Shown here piece after piece: positions 52,280 to 61,068 of a stretch of 64,000 bases of DNA. The translations under genes were made by a program, and so were the position numbers. Position 1 is the first letter of the stretch. Every line of letters begins with the position of its first letter. Source of the DNA: Alkalihalophilus marmarensis DSM 21297 (GTDB lineage Bacteria > Bacillota > Bacilli > Bacillales > Bacillaceae_D); the NCBI RefSeq assembly GCF_000474275.2, contig NZ_ATAE01000032.1:49197-113196 (forward strand). The letters are read 5' to 3'. The notes beneath the pieces were generated by a model that was not told where the DNA came from, searched no databases, and saw only the letters and a list, made by a program, of their open reading frames with translations.

Positions 52280-53824
52280 TTATAACGACTCAGAAATCGT
52301 CTTTGCTTGTAAGAAAAGTTGTAAATAGTCTGGACCACCTGCTTTAGAGTCCGTACCAGACATGTTAAATCCGCCAAATGGGTGATAGCCGACAATTGCA
52401 CCTGTACAACCGCGGTTAATATACATATTTCCTACATGGAAGTCTGTTTTTGCCTTTTCAACATGCTGGCGGTTGCGTGTAATAACAGCACCTGTTAATC
52501 CATATTCCGTGTTATTAGCAATGTCTAGAGCCTCATCAAAGTCCTTCGCTTTAGAGAAAGCAACAACCGGTCCGAAAATCTCTTCTTGCATCAGGCGGGC
52601 ATCTGCTTCCACATCAGCCACAATGGTTGGTTGGATGAAGTAACCTTTAGAAGAGTCACCTGTTCCACCTGCTACAATACGGCCCTCTTCCTTGCCGATC
52701 TCAATGTAGCTCATAATTTTATCAAATGCCGCTTGATCATTTACCGGCCCCATATTTGTATCGTTAATGGTTTCACCAACTGATAATTCCTTTGTAAGGG
52801 CAATCGATTTTTCAAGAACCTCATCATATACATCTTCCACAATGACTGCCCGTGAGCATGCTGAACATTTTTGACCTGAGAATCCGAATGCAGAAGCGAC
52901 AATCGATTTTGCAGCAAGATCTAGATCAGCATCTTTATCTACAACGATCGTGTCTTTTCCACCCATCTCAGCAACTACACGCTTCAACCAATACTGTCCT
53001 TTATTTACTTTTGCAGCACGCTCATAAATACGTTCTCCTACTTCACGTGAACCAGTAAAGCTGATCATACGAGTTTTCGGGTGATCGACGATGTAGTCAC
53101 CAATTTCAGATCCGCTTCCTGGAATGTAGTTGATGACACCTGCAGGCATTCCCGCTTCTTCAAGCACTTCCATAAATTTCGCAGCGACTACAGGGGTTGT
53201 ACTAGCCGGCTTAAGAAGAACTGTGTTTCCTGTTACTGCTGCTGCAACTGTTGTTCCTGCCATAATCGCAAAAGCAAAGTTCCAAGGGGAAATAACAACA
53301 GCCACACCTAGTGGAATATATCCGTACTGATTGTTCTCGCCGACACGGCTTAAGACAGGGATACCATTTTTAAGTTCAATCATTTGGCGGCCATAATACT
53401 CTAAGAAGTCAATCGCCTCTGCTGTATCTGCATCTGCCTCATTCCAAGGCTTACCTGCCTCATATACAAGATATGCTGAAAATTCATGTTTGCGACGGCG
53501 GATGATCGCTGCTGCTTTAAATAAAATTTCAGCACGAGCTTCGGGATCCCAGCGCTTCCAATCTTCAAATGTTGTTAGGGCTGCTTGCATAGCCTGTTCT
53601 GCATGATCTCTTGTTGCTTTTGAAACTCTCCCTACTACTTGTTCTTTCTTAGCAGGATTTTCTGATGTGATTTTATCATCCGTATAAACAAGTTCGCCGC
53701 CAATACGAAGCGGAAAATCTTGACCTAGTTCTGCTTCAACTTTCTTTAAAGCCGCCTGGAATTCTTTACGGTTTTCCTCTACCGTAAAATCTGTAAATGG
53801 TTCGTGTTTGTAAGGTACTGACAT
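52280..53824 (-). CDS. rocA: 1-pyrroline-5-carboxylate dehydrogenase
   Basis: Aldehyde dehydrogenase of 514 aa converting glutamate semialdehyde to glutamate with [36 protein letters not shown] (catalytic Glu), [16 protein letters not shown] (catalytic Cys) and EIFGPVVAF match RocA/PutC. AAGGAG lies before ATG 53824. It finishes both arginine (via RocF and RocD) and proline (via PutB) degradation. A sigma-54 promoter lies 40-56 bp upstream. Confidence 0.95.
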   Translation of the reverse strand: MSVPYKHEPFTDFTVEENRKEFQAALKKVEAELGQDFPLRIGGELVYTDDKITSENPAKKEQVVGRVSKATRDHAEQAMQAALTTFEDWKRWDPEARAEILFKAAAIIRRRKHEFSAYLVYEAGKPWNEADADTAEAIDFLEYYGRQMIELKNGIPVLSRVGENNQYGYIPLGVAVVISPWNFAFAIMAGTTVAAAVTGNTVLLKPASTTPVVAAKFMEVLEEAGMPAGVINYIPGSGSEIGDYIVDHPKTRMISFTGSREVGERIYERAAKVNKGQYWLKRVVAEMGGKDTIVVDKDADLDLAAKSIVASAFGFSGQKCSACSRAVIVEDVYDEVLEKSIALTKELSVGETINDTNMGPVNDQAAFDKIMSYIEIGKEEGRIVAGGTGDSSKGYFIQPTIVADVEADARLMQEEIFGPVVAFSKAKDFDEALDIANNTEYGLTGAVITRNRQHVEKAKTDFHVGNMYINRGCTGAIVGYHPFGGFNMSGTDSKAGGPDYLQLFLQAKTISESL

Positions 53825-53863
53825 GTATAACCACTCCTTTAAGTCTAGTCACCCTATTTATAG

Positions 53864-53880
53864 TGCAAAAACTGTGCCAA
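53864..53880 (-). promoter_or_regulatory. Sigma-54 promoter of rocA-putB
   Basis: Minus strand TTGGCACAGTTTTTGCA, correct GG-N10-GC spacing. Confidence 0.9.
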
Positions 53881-53933
53881 TTATGAATCTTCCTGAAGTA
53901 AGCGTTATTATTAGGCTTGTCTCTAGAGCAGTA

Positions 53934-53990
53934 TGCAAAAAATGTTGCAGGTGCAAACTTTTCATCAAAAAGGCGCAATATTTTTTGCAC
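53934..53990. promoter_or_regulatory. RocR-type upstream activating dyads (rocA side)
   Basis: TGCAAAAAATGTTGCA (53934-53949) and GCGCAATATTTTTTGCAC (53973-53990), 55-125 bp upstream of the -24/-12 promoter. They share the TGCAA-N6-TTGCA core with the rocDF dyads. Confidence 0.75.
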
Positions 53991-53995
53991 GAAAA

Positions 53996-54019
53996 AAGCC
54001 TGTGCACATGCACAGACTT
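53996..54019 (-). terminator. Terminator of the pst-phoU operon
   Basis: 11-base arms around a CA-rich loop, T-run in the minus direction, just after phoU. Confidence 0.8.
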
Positions 54020-54025
54020 CTTTCT

Positions 54026-54676
54026 TTAATTTAAATCAAAATGCTTGCCATTCACTTCATAGACAACCCATTCCGAGATATTCGTTGCGTAATCAGCAAT
54101 CCGTTCAATATAACGTCCGATGAATGCCAGCTGTGTAATTTGATCCACTTCAACACTTGCATCCTCTACTTTAAATAATTCACGAATCAAGTCACCATAC
54201 TGTGTATCTACCTTATCATCAGTTAACGCTATCTTTTGGGCCATTAAAATATCAGACTTCTCATAAGCCTCTAATGACTTAGTAATCATATCTTCTGCAA
54301 TTAAAAACATAGCAAGAAGCTGTTCTTTATATACTGGCAGACTATATTTATTCATTCGGATCGACTGTTTAGCCATATCCACAACAAGATCTGCTACTCG
54401 CTCTAAATCACTTGAAATTTTCAATGCTACAATTAATTTTCTTAAATCTGTCGCTACGGGCTGCTGCTTAGAAATAAGAAGGGTGACTTTATCATGCATA
54501 TCAAGTTCTAATTGATTAATTGCTGAATCCTCTGCAATAAGCGCCTCCATCTGGGCCTTATTATCAGATTCAAAAGCTTCCTTCATTTCGGCAATAACCT
54601 CTTCTACTCTATTGCCCATTGTTAATAGTTCTTGCTTCACATAATCTAACTGAGAGTGAAACGTTCTAATCGTCAT
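54026..54676 (-). CDS. phoU: Phosphate signalling protein PhoU
   Basis: All-helical metal-binding protein of 216 aa with two PhoU repeats: FHSQLDYVKQELLTMGNRVEE, VALKISSDLERVADLVVDMAK and ITQLAFIGRYIERIADYATNISEWVVYEV. It modulates the Pst transporter and phosphate signalling. AAGGATG precedes ATG 54676; 12 bp after pstB. Confidence 0.95.
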   Translation of the reverse strand: MTIRTFHSQLDYVKQELLTMGNRVEEVIAEMKEAFESDNKAQMEALIAEDSAINQLELDMHDKVTLLISKQQPVATDLRKLIVALKISSDLERVADLVVDMAKQSIRMNKYSLPVYKEQLLAMFLIAEDMITKSLEAYEKSDILMAQKIALTDDKVDTQYGDLIRELFKVEDASVEVDQITQLAFIGRYIERIADYATNISEWVVYEVNGKHFDLN

Positions 54677-54688
54677 ATGACATCATCC

Positions 54689-55522
54689 TTAACCGAATCG
54701 ACCGGTAATATAGTCTTCAGTACGCTTATCAGATGGATTTGAAAAGATCGTATCCGTTTTGTCATACTCAACAACTTCTCCGTTTAAAAAGAATGCCGTT
54801 CGATCCGAGATACGAGCTGCTTGCTGCATATTGTGAGTGACAATGACAATCGAATATTCCTTCTTCAGTTCCTGGATTAATTCCTCTACTTTTAATGTCG
54901 ATTTTGGATCGAGTGCTGAGGTTGGCTCATCCATTAAAATCACATCAGGTTCAATAGCGAGACAGCGCGCAATACATAGACGTTGCTGCTGACCACCAGA
55001 CAGCCCATACGCATTCTCGCTTAAACGATCTTTTACCTCATCCCAAATCGCGGCGCCACGAAGACTGCGCTCAACAATTTCATCTAATACTTTCTTATTT
55101 TTAATCCCGTGAATTCTTGGACCGTACGCCACATTGTCATAGATTGATTTCGGAAATGGATTCGGCTTTTGAAATACCATTCCTACTCTTGTACGCAAGT
55201 CTTCTACTTTAAATGATTTGTCTAAAATATTTTGGCCGCGGTATTCAATATCACCCGAAATTTTAACAGTCGGTACGAGCTGTACCATGCGGTTTAACGT
55301 TTTAATGTAGGTTGATTTCCCGCAGCCAGAAGGTCCGATAATAGCTGTTACTTCTTTTTCATATACTTCTAGATTAATATTTCTTAGCGCGTGATCTTTG
55401 CCATACCAAAGGTTCAAGTTCTTCGTGTCATACACTACTTTTTTCTCTGCTGGAACGGTTTCGACCCTTGAATTAGATTTAATTTCAACACTTACCTTCT
55501 TTTCTGCTGTTAACATCCCCAT
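54689..55522 (-). CDS. pstB: Phosphate ABC transporter ATP-binding protein PstB
   Basis: ABC ATPase of 277 aa. Walker [40 protein letters not shown], signature [16 protein letters not shown], Walker [14 protein letters not shown] and [13 protein letters not shown] are all PstB-typical. ATG 55522 chosen for GGGGGG upstream; earlier in-frame codons lie inside pstA. Confidence 0.96.
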   Translation of the reverse strand: MGMLTAEKKVSVEIKSNSRVETVPAEKKVVYDTKNLNLWYGKDHALRNINLEVYEKEVTAIIGPSGCGKSTYIKTLNRMVQLVPTVKISGDIEYRGQNILDKSFKVEDLRTRVGMVFQKPNPFPKSIYDNVAYGPRIHGIKNKKVLDEIVERSLRGAAIWDEVKDRLSENAYGLSGGQQQRLCIARCLAIEPDVILMDEPTSALDPKSTLKVEELIQELKKEYSIVIVTHNMQQAARISDRTAFFLNGEVVEYDKTDTIFSNPSDKRTEDYITGRFG

Positions 55523-55538
55523 CAGTAATGCCCCCCTA

Positions 55539-56459
55539 TTAAAACCTTTGTTGAAACTTATTTCGAATAATGATCGCTGTTGAATTAAGAATAAATAACA
55601 CAATCAAGAGGACGATAATGGTTGCGGCTGCAAGATTTGCATACTCTGCTACAAGAGCTGCATCAATCGTCCAGTAATAGATCTGAACCGGAAGAATAGT
55701 GAATCGGTCCATTAAACCTCCTGGAAACGGGATAAGAAGCGCCGGAATTCCGATAACAATCAATGGAGCTGTTTCCCCGATCGCTCGTGATAAAGAAAGA
55801 ATCGCACCGGTTAAAATACCAGGTAGTGCTGCCGGAAGAATGACATTTTTGATCGTCTGCCATTTTGTAGCTCCCATTCCGTATGAAGCTTCACTTAAAT
55901 GATTAGGAACGGCACGGATCGCTTCTTGACTCGCTACTACGACAATTGGAAGAACGAGTAAGGACATTGTTAATCCCCCTGCAAGGACAACCCCGCCTAA
56001 ATCTAGTGCACGAACAAAGATTGTCATCCCTAAAATCCCAAATACGATCGAAGGTACGCCGGCCAAGTTGGAAATATTCGCTTGAATAAAGGAATGGATC
56101 TTGCCTTTTTTTGCATACGCTTCAAGGTAAATAGCGGTCCCAACGCCAAGCAGCATCGTGACTGGAGCAACGACTGCCATTAACCATAACGTACCAAGAA
56201 TAGCTCCCATAATCCCCGCACGATCTGGATTATTTGAGAGACGTCCAGTCAAAAAGTCTACATTAATCCATCCGATCCCTTGCGAAAACACTCTGAAGAT
56301 AAGAATCGCTAATACTACTAACCCGAACATTGTTGAAGCAAAGAACAATCCTTTTGCCAAGTTATTCTTTATTAATCTTTTGTTCATCCGTTTTTGAACG
56401 GTATTTTGATCAATGTACTTTGGTGTTGTATTCGTTTGTGTTGTCGTATCAATGTTCAT
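55539..56459 (-). CDS. pstA: Phosphate ABC transporter permease PstA
   Basis: Membrane permease of 306 aa with about six helices after a basic cytoplasmic N-terminus. [40 protein letters not shown] is the EAA coupling loop, followed by [21 protein letters not shown] before ATG 56459, one base after the pstC stop. Confidence 0.95.
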   Translation of the reverse strand: MNIDTTTQTNTTPKYIDQNTVQKRMNKRLIKNNLAKGLFFASTMFGLVVLAILIFRVFSQGIGWINVDFLTGRLSNNPDRAGIMGAILGTLWLMAVVAPVTMLLGVGTAIYLEAYAKKGKIHSFIQANISNLAGVPSIVFGILGMTIFVRALDLGGVVLAGGLTMSLLVLPIVVVASQEAIRAVPNHLSEASYGMGATKWQTIKNVILPAALPGILTGAILSLSRAIGETAPLIVIGIPALLIPFPGGLMDRFTILPVQIYYWTIDAALVAEYANLAAATIIVLLIVLFILNSTAIIIRNKFQQRF

Positions 56460-56460
56460 A

Positions 56461-57417
56461 TTAATATTCCTCCCTAAAGCGGCGAGAGATATATCTTGCT
56501 AGAAGATTCATTAAGAAAGTAAAAACAAATAATGTCATTGCTACAGCATATAAGCTGTAATATATAGTCGAACCAGCAGGAGCGTCTCCTCCAGTTACTT
56601 CAACAATGTATGCAGTCATAGTCTGCATCGATTGAGTGATGTCAAAAGTAAAGTTTTTGGTACTTCCACTTGCAATCGTTACAATCATCGTTTCTCCAAT
56701 TGCACGTGAAATACCAAGAACGAATGAAGCAATGATGCCTGAGATCGCAGCAGGAATAACGACTTTCCCTGTTACTTCAAGTCTAGTCGCACCTAATGCT
56801 AGTGCCCCTTCACGCATGGCACGCGGCACAGAACTCATCGCATCCTCTGATAATGAGGCAACCATTGGAATAATCATGATCCCCATGACAATACCTGGGC
56901 TTAGTATATTTGTTGCCTGCAGCCCTGGAATAATATCTCTTAAAATCGGTGTAACAAACGTAAAAGCAAAAAAACCATAAACGATTGTTGGAATACCTGC
57001 TAAGATTTCTAGCATTGGTTTTAATGTTCTTCTTACTTTATCTGAAGCATATTCACTTAAGAAAATAGCTGTCATTAATCCAATTGGAATCGCCACAAAC
57101 ATCGCGATGACAGACGAAATAATGGTCCCTGTTAATAAAGGCAGAACTCCAAATTGCGGATCTTGACTTAACGGCCTTAATACTGTTCCTGTAAAGAAAT
57201 CAACGATTGGAACACGTTGAAAAAATTCGAACGTCTCACTCAATAGCGTATACAAAATTCCCACTGTGGTAAGGATTGAAATGCTCGCAATCACAAAAAG
57301 TAATTTAGGCATTACTTTTTCAATGAGATTGTTAAGATTTCTTGAGCTCTTTTTTTGTTCAATCATTTTTCTTACATTCACAGCGTTCCCCTTATTCATT
57401 TCGCTGTTTACATCCAT
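56461..57417 (-). CDS. pstC: Phosphate ABC transporter permease PstC
   Basis: Membrane permease of 318 aa. FFTGTVLRPLSQDPQFGVLPLLTGT, EDAMSSVPRAMREGALALGATRLEV (EAA loop) and SRAIGETMIVTIA are PstC signatures. ATG 57417 with AGGGGTG upstream. A 30-base dyad (about 57466-57496) between pstS and pstC may attenuate or process the message, leaving more pstS. Confidence 0.94.
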   Translation of the reverse strand: MDVNSEMNKGNAVNVRKMIEQKKSSRNLNNLIEKVMPKLLFVIASISILTTVGILYTLLSETFEFFQRVPIVDFFTGTVLRPLSQDPQFGVLPLLTGTIISSVIAMFVAIPIGLMTAIFLSEYASDKVRRTLKPMLEILAGIPTIVYGFFAFTFVTPILRDIIPGLQATNILSPGIVMGIMIIPMVASLSEDAMSSVPRAMREGALALGATRLEVTGKVVIPAAISGIIASFVLGISRAIGETMIVTIASGSTKNFTFDITQSMQTMTAYIVEVTGGDAPAGSTIYYSLYAVAMTLFVFTFLMNLLARYISRRFREEY

Positions 57418-57512
57418 TGCACGTGGCACCCCTTTTGGCTTGTAACCATATACTTTACATGTAAGTGGATGAGAACTCACAAGCTCCCATCCACCCATGC
57501 AGTACAATCAAA

Positions 57513-58508
57513 TTAATTTAGATCATCTAAGAAACTGTTATACTCTTCAATTTCACTTTCTGGCAGTGGAGCAAATCCAGTCTCACCAGCAAATTCATTA
57601 ACATTGTTTACAACGTATCTAGCAAAATCTAGTACTTGCGGCTTTTCTTTAGCCATATCAACGTTTAAGTAAGTGAATACCGGACGAGTGAATGGCGCAT
57701 AGTCACCATCTTCAGCAATTGTGTCAAGTGATGGCTCAACTGGACCCTCACCGAAATCAACGTTTACTGCTTGAATTTGATCTTGGTTATTTACATAGTA
57801 GCCAAATCCGAAGAATGCAATGGCATTTTTATCTTCTGCTACTAGATTTACTAAAGTTGAGTATTCTTGCTGAAGGTTAACACCATCTACTAAGTCACCT
57901 TTATCAAGAATGTTCTCATAGAAGAACTCATATGTTCCGTGGTTTTCATTTGGACCCATTGGCTTAATTTCTTCATCTGGAAATTCAGGTCGAATATCAG
58001 ACCACTTCTCTACGCCGCCATCAGCACTGAAGATGCTGATTAACTCTTCTTGATTCAGCTCTTTTGCCCAGTCATTTTCAGGGTGAATAACAAATGTAAG
58101 ACCATCTAATGCTACTTTAAATTCTTGTACTTCAATTCCATTTGCTTCTGCTTCTTCTAACTCTTCATCTTTAATTTCACGAGATGCATCATTAAAGTCT
58201 GTACCGTTTGGAACTAAGAATTTACCAAAACCAGCACTTGTACCAGAGCGGCTTACTTCAACTGATACGTTAGGTTGTTCATTAATCATGTATTCTTCAG
58301 CAAGTACTGACATTAATGGATAAACCGTACCTGAACCATCAACGACTACGCTTCCGTCAAGATCTTCTGCTGCTTCCGCTGCATTATCTTCTGTCGTATC
58401 CTCTGAACCTGTGTTATCTGTCTCAGCCGGTTCATTAGATCCCCCGCCACAAGCTGCGACAACAACCATTAGTGCTGCCATTACTAAGAGCATTAAAAAT
58501 TTCTTCAC
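57513..58508 (-). CDS. pstS: Phosphate-binding lipoprotein PstS
   Basis: Extracytoplasmic phosphate receptor of 331 aa. Lipobox VVAAC is followed by a Gly/Asn/Glu/Asp-rich acidic linker. VVVDGSGTVYPL, SVEVSRSGTSAGFGKF, NDASREIKDEE and FVIHPENDWAKELNQEEL are typical. The start is GTG 58508: GGGAGGA sits 7 bases upstream, while a nearby ATG is out of frame and stops after two codons. First gene of pstSCAB-phoU, below PhoP boxes. Confidence 0.95.
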   Translation of the reverse strand: MKKFLMLLVMAALMVVVAACGGGSNEPAETDNTGSEDTTEDNAAEAAEDLDGSVVVDGSGTVYPLMSVLAEEYMINEQPNVSVEVSRSGTSAGFGKFLVPNGTDFNDASREIKDEELEEAEANGIEVQEFKVALDGLTFVIHPENDWAKELNQEELISIFSADGGVEKWSDIRPEFPDEEIKPMGPNENHGTYEFFYENILDKGDLVDGVNLQQEYSTLVNLVAEDKNAIAFFGFGYYVNNQDQIQAVNVDFGEGPVEPSLDTIAEDGDYAPFTRPVFTYLNVDMAKEKPQVLDFARYVVNNVNEFAGETGFAPLPESEIEEYNSFLDDLN

Positions 58509-58587
58509 TTCATTGTCCTCCCTTTTCTCTAGGAAAAATAGTTGCGTAAGTGGTTCTCCCTCTCACAATTGCTAGTATAGATGGGTA

Positions 58588-58637
58588 ATATTAAGCAGGT
58601 ATGATTGCTGTGTAAAGGTTTTGTAAACCGGTGTAAA
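58588..58637 (-). promoter_or_regulatory. PhoP boxes and promoter of the pst operon
   Basis: Minus strand TTTACA repeats at 58637-58632, 58627-58622 and 58616-58611 (10-11 bp phase). The last is followed by 17 bp and TAATAT (58593-58588). This matches PhoP-activated promoters of Bacillus. Confidence 0.85.
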
Positions 58638-58679
58638 AATGGAGTGAAATATGCCTAACCTTGCTAGATAAAAAAGCAC

Positions 58680-58715
58680 AAAAAGCCTCTCTATTAATAC
58701 ATAGAGAGACTTTTT
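58680..58715 (-). terminator. Terminator of the MCP gene
   Basis: 14-base arms with one G-U pair, 8-base loop, T-run in the minus direction. Confidence 0.87.
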
Positions 58716-58729
58716 GACCAGAGACCGGC

Positions 58730-60472
58730 CTACTTTATATGAAATTTCATTAAGAGATCAGAAAGAGATTGTGAGAGATTAGTTAATTGCAGTCCGATCG
58801 CATGAGTAGATTTCAATTGTTCAATCTGCTCCTTGCTAGATTCTAACATCACCTCAGAGCTCGCTGATGTTTCCTGTGATACGGAGGCAAAACTAACAGC
58901 TGCGGCTTCTAGTTCTGGTACCATTTCTTTTAACTCACTTAATTTCAGCTGCATCCCATTAATCGTACTGCTTACCCCATTAATGCCTCCCATTAATTCA
59001 TCAAATGAATCTCTTGATTGATTCGCCTTCCCGAGATTGATTCTAGTTTTTTCCAGCATATGTGTAAATTCTTCATTTGCTTCAATTGTAACTGTGTCCA
59101 TTGTATCGATTGCTTGTGTAATTTCTACCGCTGCACCTGATGATTGCTCGGCAAGTTTACGCACCTCATTAGCAACCACAGCAAACCCCTTGCCAGATTC
59201 TCCAGCTCTCGCTGCTTCAATCGTTGCATTTAAAGCAAGAAGCTTTGTTTGTTCAGCAATCCCTTGAATTAATCCAACTAGCTGTGAAATTGAAACGGAG
59301 TACTCTCTTACCTGCTTGACCGTTGTTGTTAGATGTCTGAAATCTGCTTCAAATGTTTGAATCGTTGAAATCAATTCTATCATCGTTTTCTCACCCTTAT
59401 AGGCAGACTCGTTCATCTGTTTTGAGCGGTCTACAACCATATCCATGTTACTAGTTAAAGCATTCACCTTTTCTCTCATGTCTTTAAAGTGATACACACT
59501 AACCTCAGAGCTTGACGCGGTTTGCAGGGCTCCTTCTTTCACTACATGGATCGACTCTACTAGTTCAACGCTTGTTTCTAAAGATTCCTTTGAAGAAAAG
59601 GTTAACTTATCACCTGTTACTGCTAAATTTTTTGTGGTATCTGTTAACTCAACTAATAACTCTCGCATATGTACAATCATCGCATGGTAGCTTTTATGTA
59701 GAGACTGTATTTCTGGTAAAGTCGTTTGTATTGGATCAGGTTCTCTAAATTGACCATTTCTTACAGCTCTCATTGTTTCTCGTAAATCTGTCAGAGGCTT
59801 AGTAATAGATCGAACGAAAAGCAAAATAAATATGGTAGAGATAAATACACTAATCACAACTACAAGCAGATTAAAATAAGCCATGTCAACTACCGCACCC
59901 ATATAAGAGGCTTCAGGAACGGCTAAGGCAAAGATTCCGCCGATTTCATTTATTGTCTGAAATGAAATTGAATACTTGGATCCATCTATTTCTACATGGA
60001 TGACTCCTTGATCTCTTTGTTCTATTTTGCTTATCACTTCACCAGGGATAGGCGGCAAAGTGTCTTGACTTACTTGAAACGGGACAGCTTCTTGATTAAT
60101 GACAGAAAAAAATTCAGCACTAATTCCGTCCTCTTCAAGTTTATCCTGCTGTGATCTAATATTTGATTCTAGCTGCTGCATAAAATACTCTTCATCACTC
60201 ACATAGAGGAATTGAAGATTTTGAGCAATCACTTCCATTAAGTCCACTTCGCGCATCAGCCTGTTTTCAATAGAGTTGACTGTCATCTCTTTTGCTTTTA
60301 AATAAGAAGCAAACCCTCCTATTGATAAAGATACTGTTAGCAGCAATATAAATAATAGAAGTAATCTGCTCCTCATGGAGAACTTCTCTAAAAACTTGCT
60401 GTTTTGTCTTGTTCTCTCTGTTTTTTGTTTGTTCGATCCACTCTTTTTCTTATTTAATCGTTTCCTAAACAC
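58730..60472 (-). CDS. Methyl-accepting chemotaxis protein
   Basis: Chemoreceptor of 580 aa. A basic cytoplasmic start is followed by TM1 (about 40-60), an extracellular sensor of about 130 residues (single-Cache-like size), TM2 (about 205-225), HAMP ([21 protein letters not shown]) and the signalling tip [40 protein letters not shown]. No C-terminal pentapeptide tether. Ligand unknown. Start taken as GTG 60472 with GGGGG 7-8 bases upstream. It signals to CheA via CheW. Confidence 0.93.
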   Translation of the reverse strand: MFRKRLNKKKSGSNKQKTERTRQNSKFLEKFSMRSRLLLLFILLLTVSLSIGGFASYLKAKEMTVNSIENRLMREVDLMEVIAQNLQFLYVSDEEYFMQQLESNIRSQQDKLEEDGISAEFFSVINQEAVPFQVSQDTLPPIPGEVISKIEQRDQGVIHVEIDGSKYSISFQTINEIGGIFALAVPEASYMGAVVDMAYFNLLVVVISVFISTIFILLFVRSITKPLTDLRETMRAVRNGQFREPDPIQTTLPEIQSLHKSYHAMIVHMRELLVELTDTTKNLAVTGDKLTFSSKESLETSVELVESIHVVKEGALQTASSSEVSVYHFKDMREKVNALTSNMDMVVDRSKQMNESAYKGEKTMIELISTIQTFEADFRHLTTTVKQVREYSVSISQLVGLIQGIAEQTKLLALNATIEAARAGESGKGFAVVANEVRKLAEQSSGAAVEITQAIDTMDTVTIEANEEFTHMLEKTRINLGKANQSRDSFDELMGGINGVSSTINGMQLKLSELKEMVPELEAAAVSFASVSQETSASSEVMLESSKEQIEQLKSTHAIGLQLTNLSQSLSDLLMKFHIK

Positions 60473-60618
60473 AACCAAACCCCCACCCAAACTAAGTCTT
60501 TTATACCAGATGAATTATACCAATGTATTATTAAGCGATTGTAAAGACTGGGTAAATATAGCATGTAGTATTTTTGGATGTGACTAATATCAGGGTAGAG
60601 ATTTCTTTTAGAAAATTC

Positions 60619-60647
60619 TTGATTAATAAAATAATCTAAGTTAGGAT
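60619..60647 (+). promoter_or_regulatory. SigA promoter of the metE leader
   Basis: TTGATT (60619-60624), 17 bp, TAGGAT (60642-60647); transcription would begin near 60654, shortly before the riboswitch. Confidence 0.65.
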
Positions 60648-60682
60648 ATAGTCTAAGTATTTGATTAATTTAATTTTATAAG

Positions 60683-60875
60683 TACATGCAAGAGGTGGTT
60701 TAGAGTTTGCCTTCTAAACCTTAAAAGGGAAGTCCGGTGAGAATCCGGCACGGTCGCGCCACTGTAAGAGCGAGCTGCTTATCATTGCCACTATTCATCA
60801 TTTAGTGATCTTAGCTAAGTTGAATGGGAAGGGATAAGCAAGCGATGAACTTGAGTCAGGAGACCTGCCTTTTGT
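60683..60875 (+). ncRNA. Cobalamin (B12) riboswitch
   Basis: Diagnostic elements in order: an AGAGGTGG entry, GGGAAGTCCGGTGAGAATCC, GGCACGGTCGCGCCACTGTAA (the conserved B12-box core), a variable arm, then GAGTCAGGAGACCTGCC (60853-60869). P1 pairs the flanks near 60683-60696 and 60866-60875. It precedes a terminator and metE, so adenosyl- or methylcobalamin binding should stop metE transcription. A short ORF with a full ribosome site lies between riboswitch and terminator. Confidence 0.95.
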
Positions 60876-60917
60876 ACGCACTAGTACCTACGCGTTTATT
60901 AGGGAGGAGTGATCGAT

Positions 60918-60953
60918 ATGTTTTGGCCGATGGTTTACGATCATCCAGGTTGA
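60918..60953 (+). CDS. Possible 11-codon leader peptide
   Basis: ATG at 60918 is preceded by AGGGAGGAG with 8-base spacing, the strongest ribosome site in the metE leader. It encodes MFWPMVYDHPG and stops at TGA 60951-60953, 15 bases before the metE terminator hairpin. Two Met, one Trp and one Tyr codon occur among eleven. The position is that of a leader peptide or a very small protein. No homologue is recognised, and translation is unproven. Confidence 0.5.
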   Translation: MFWPMVYDHPG

Positions 60954-60968
60954 GTCTATGTATGTGAT

Positions 60969-60999
60969 CTCTCTTTCAATCATGAAAGAGAGTTTTTTT
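60969..60999 (+). terminator. Riboswitch-controlled terminator before metE
   Basis: 10-bp stem CTCTCTTTCA/TGAAAGAGAG, 4-base loop, seven T. A second weaker dyad (GCTGA/TCAGC, about 61004-61022) follows. Confidence 0.9.
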
Positions 61000-61068
61000 A
61001 TTTGCTGATTTAACACATCAGCTAAGTTCAACACATCAATAAAGACGACAATCTGGAGGGATTTAACG

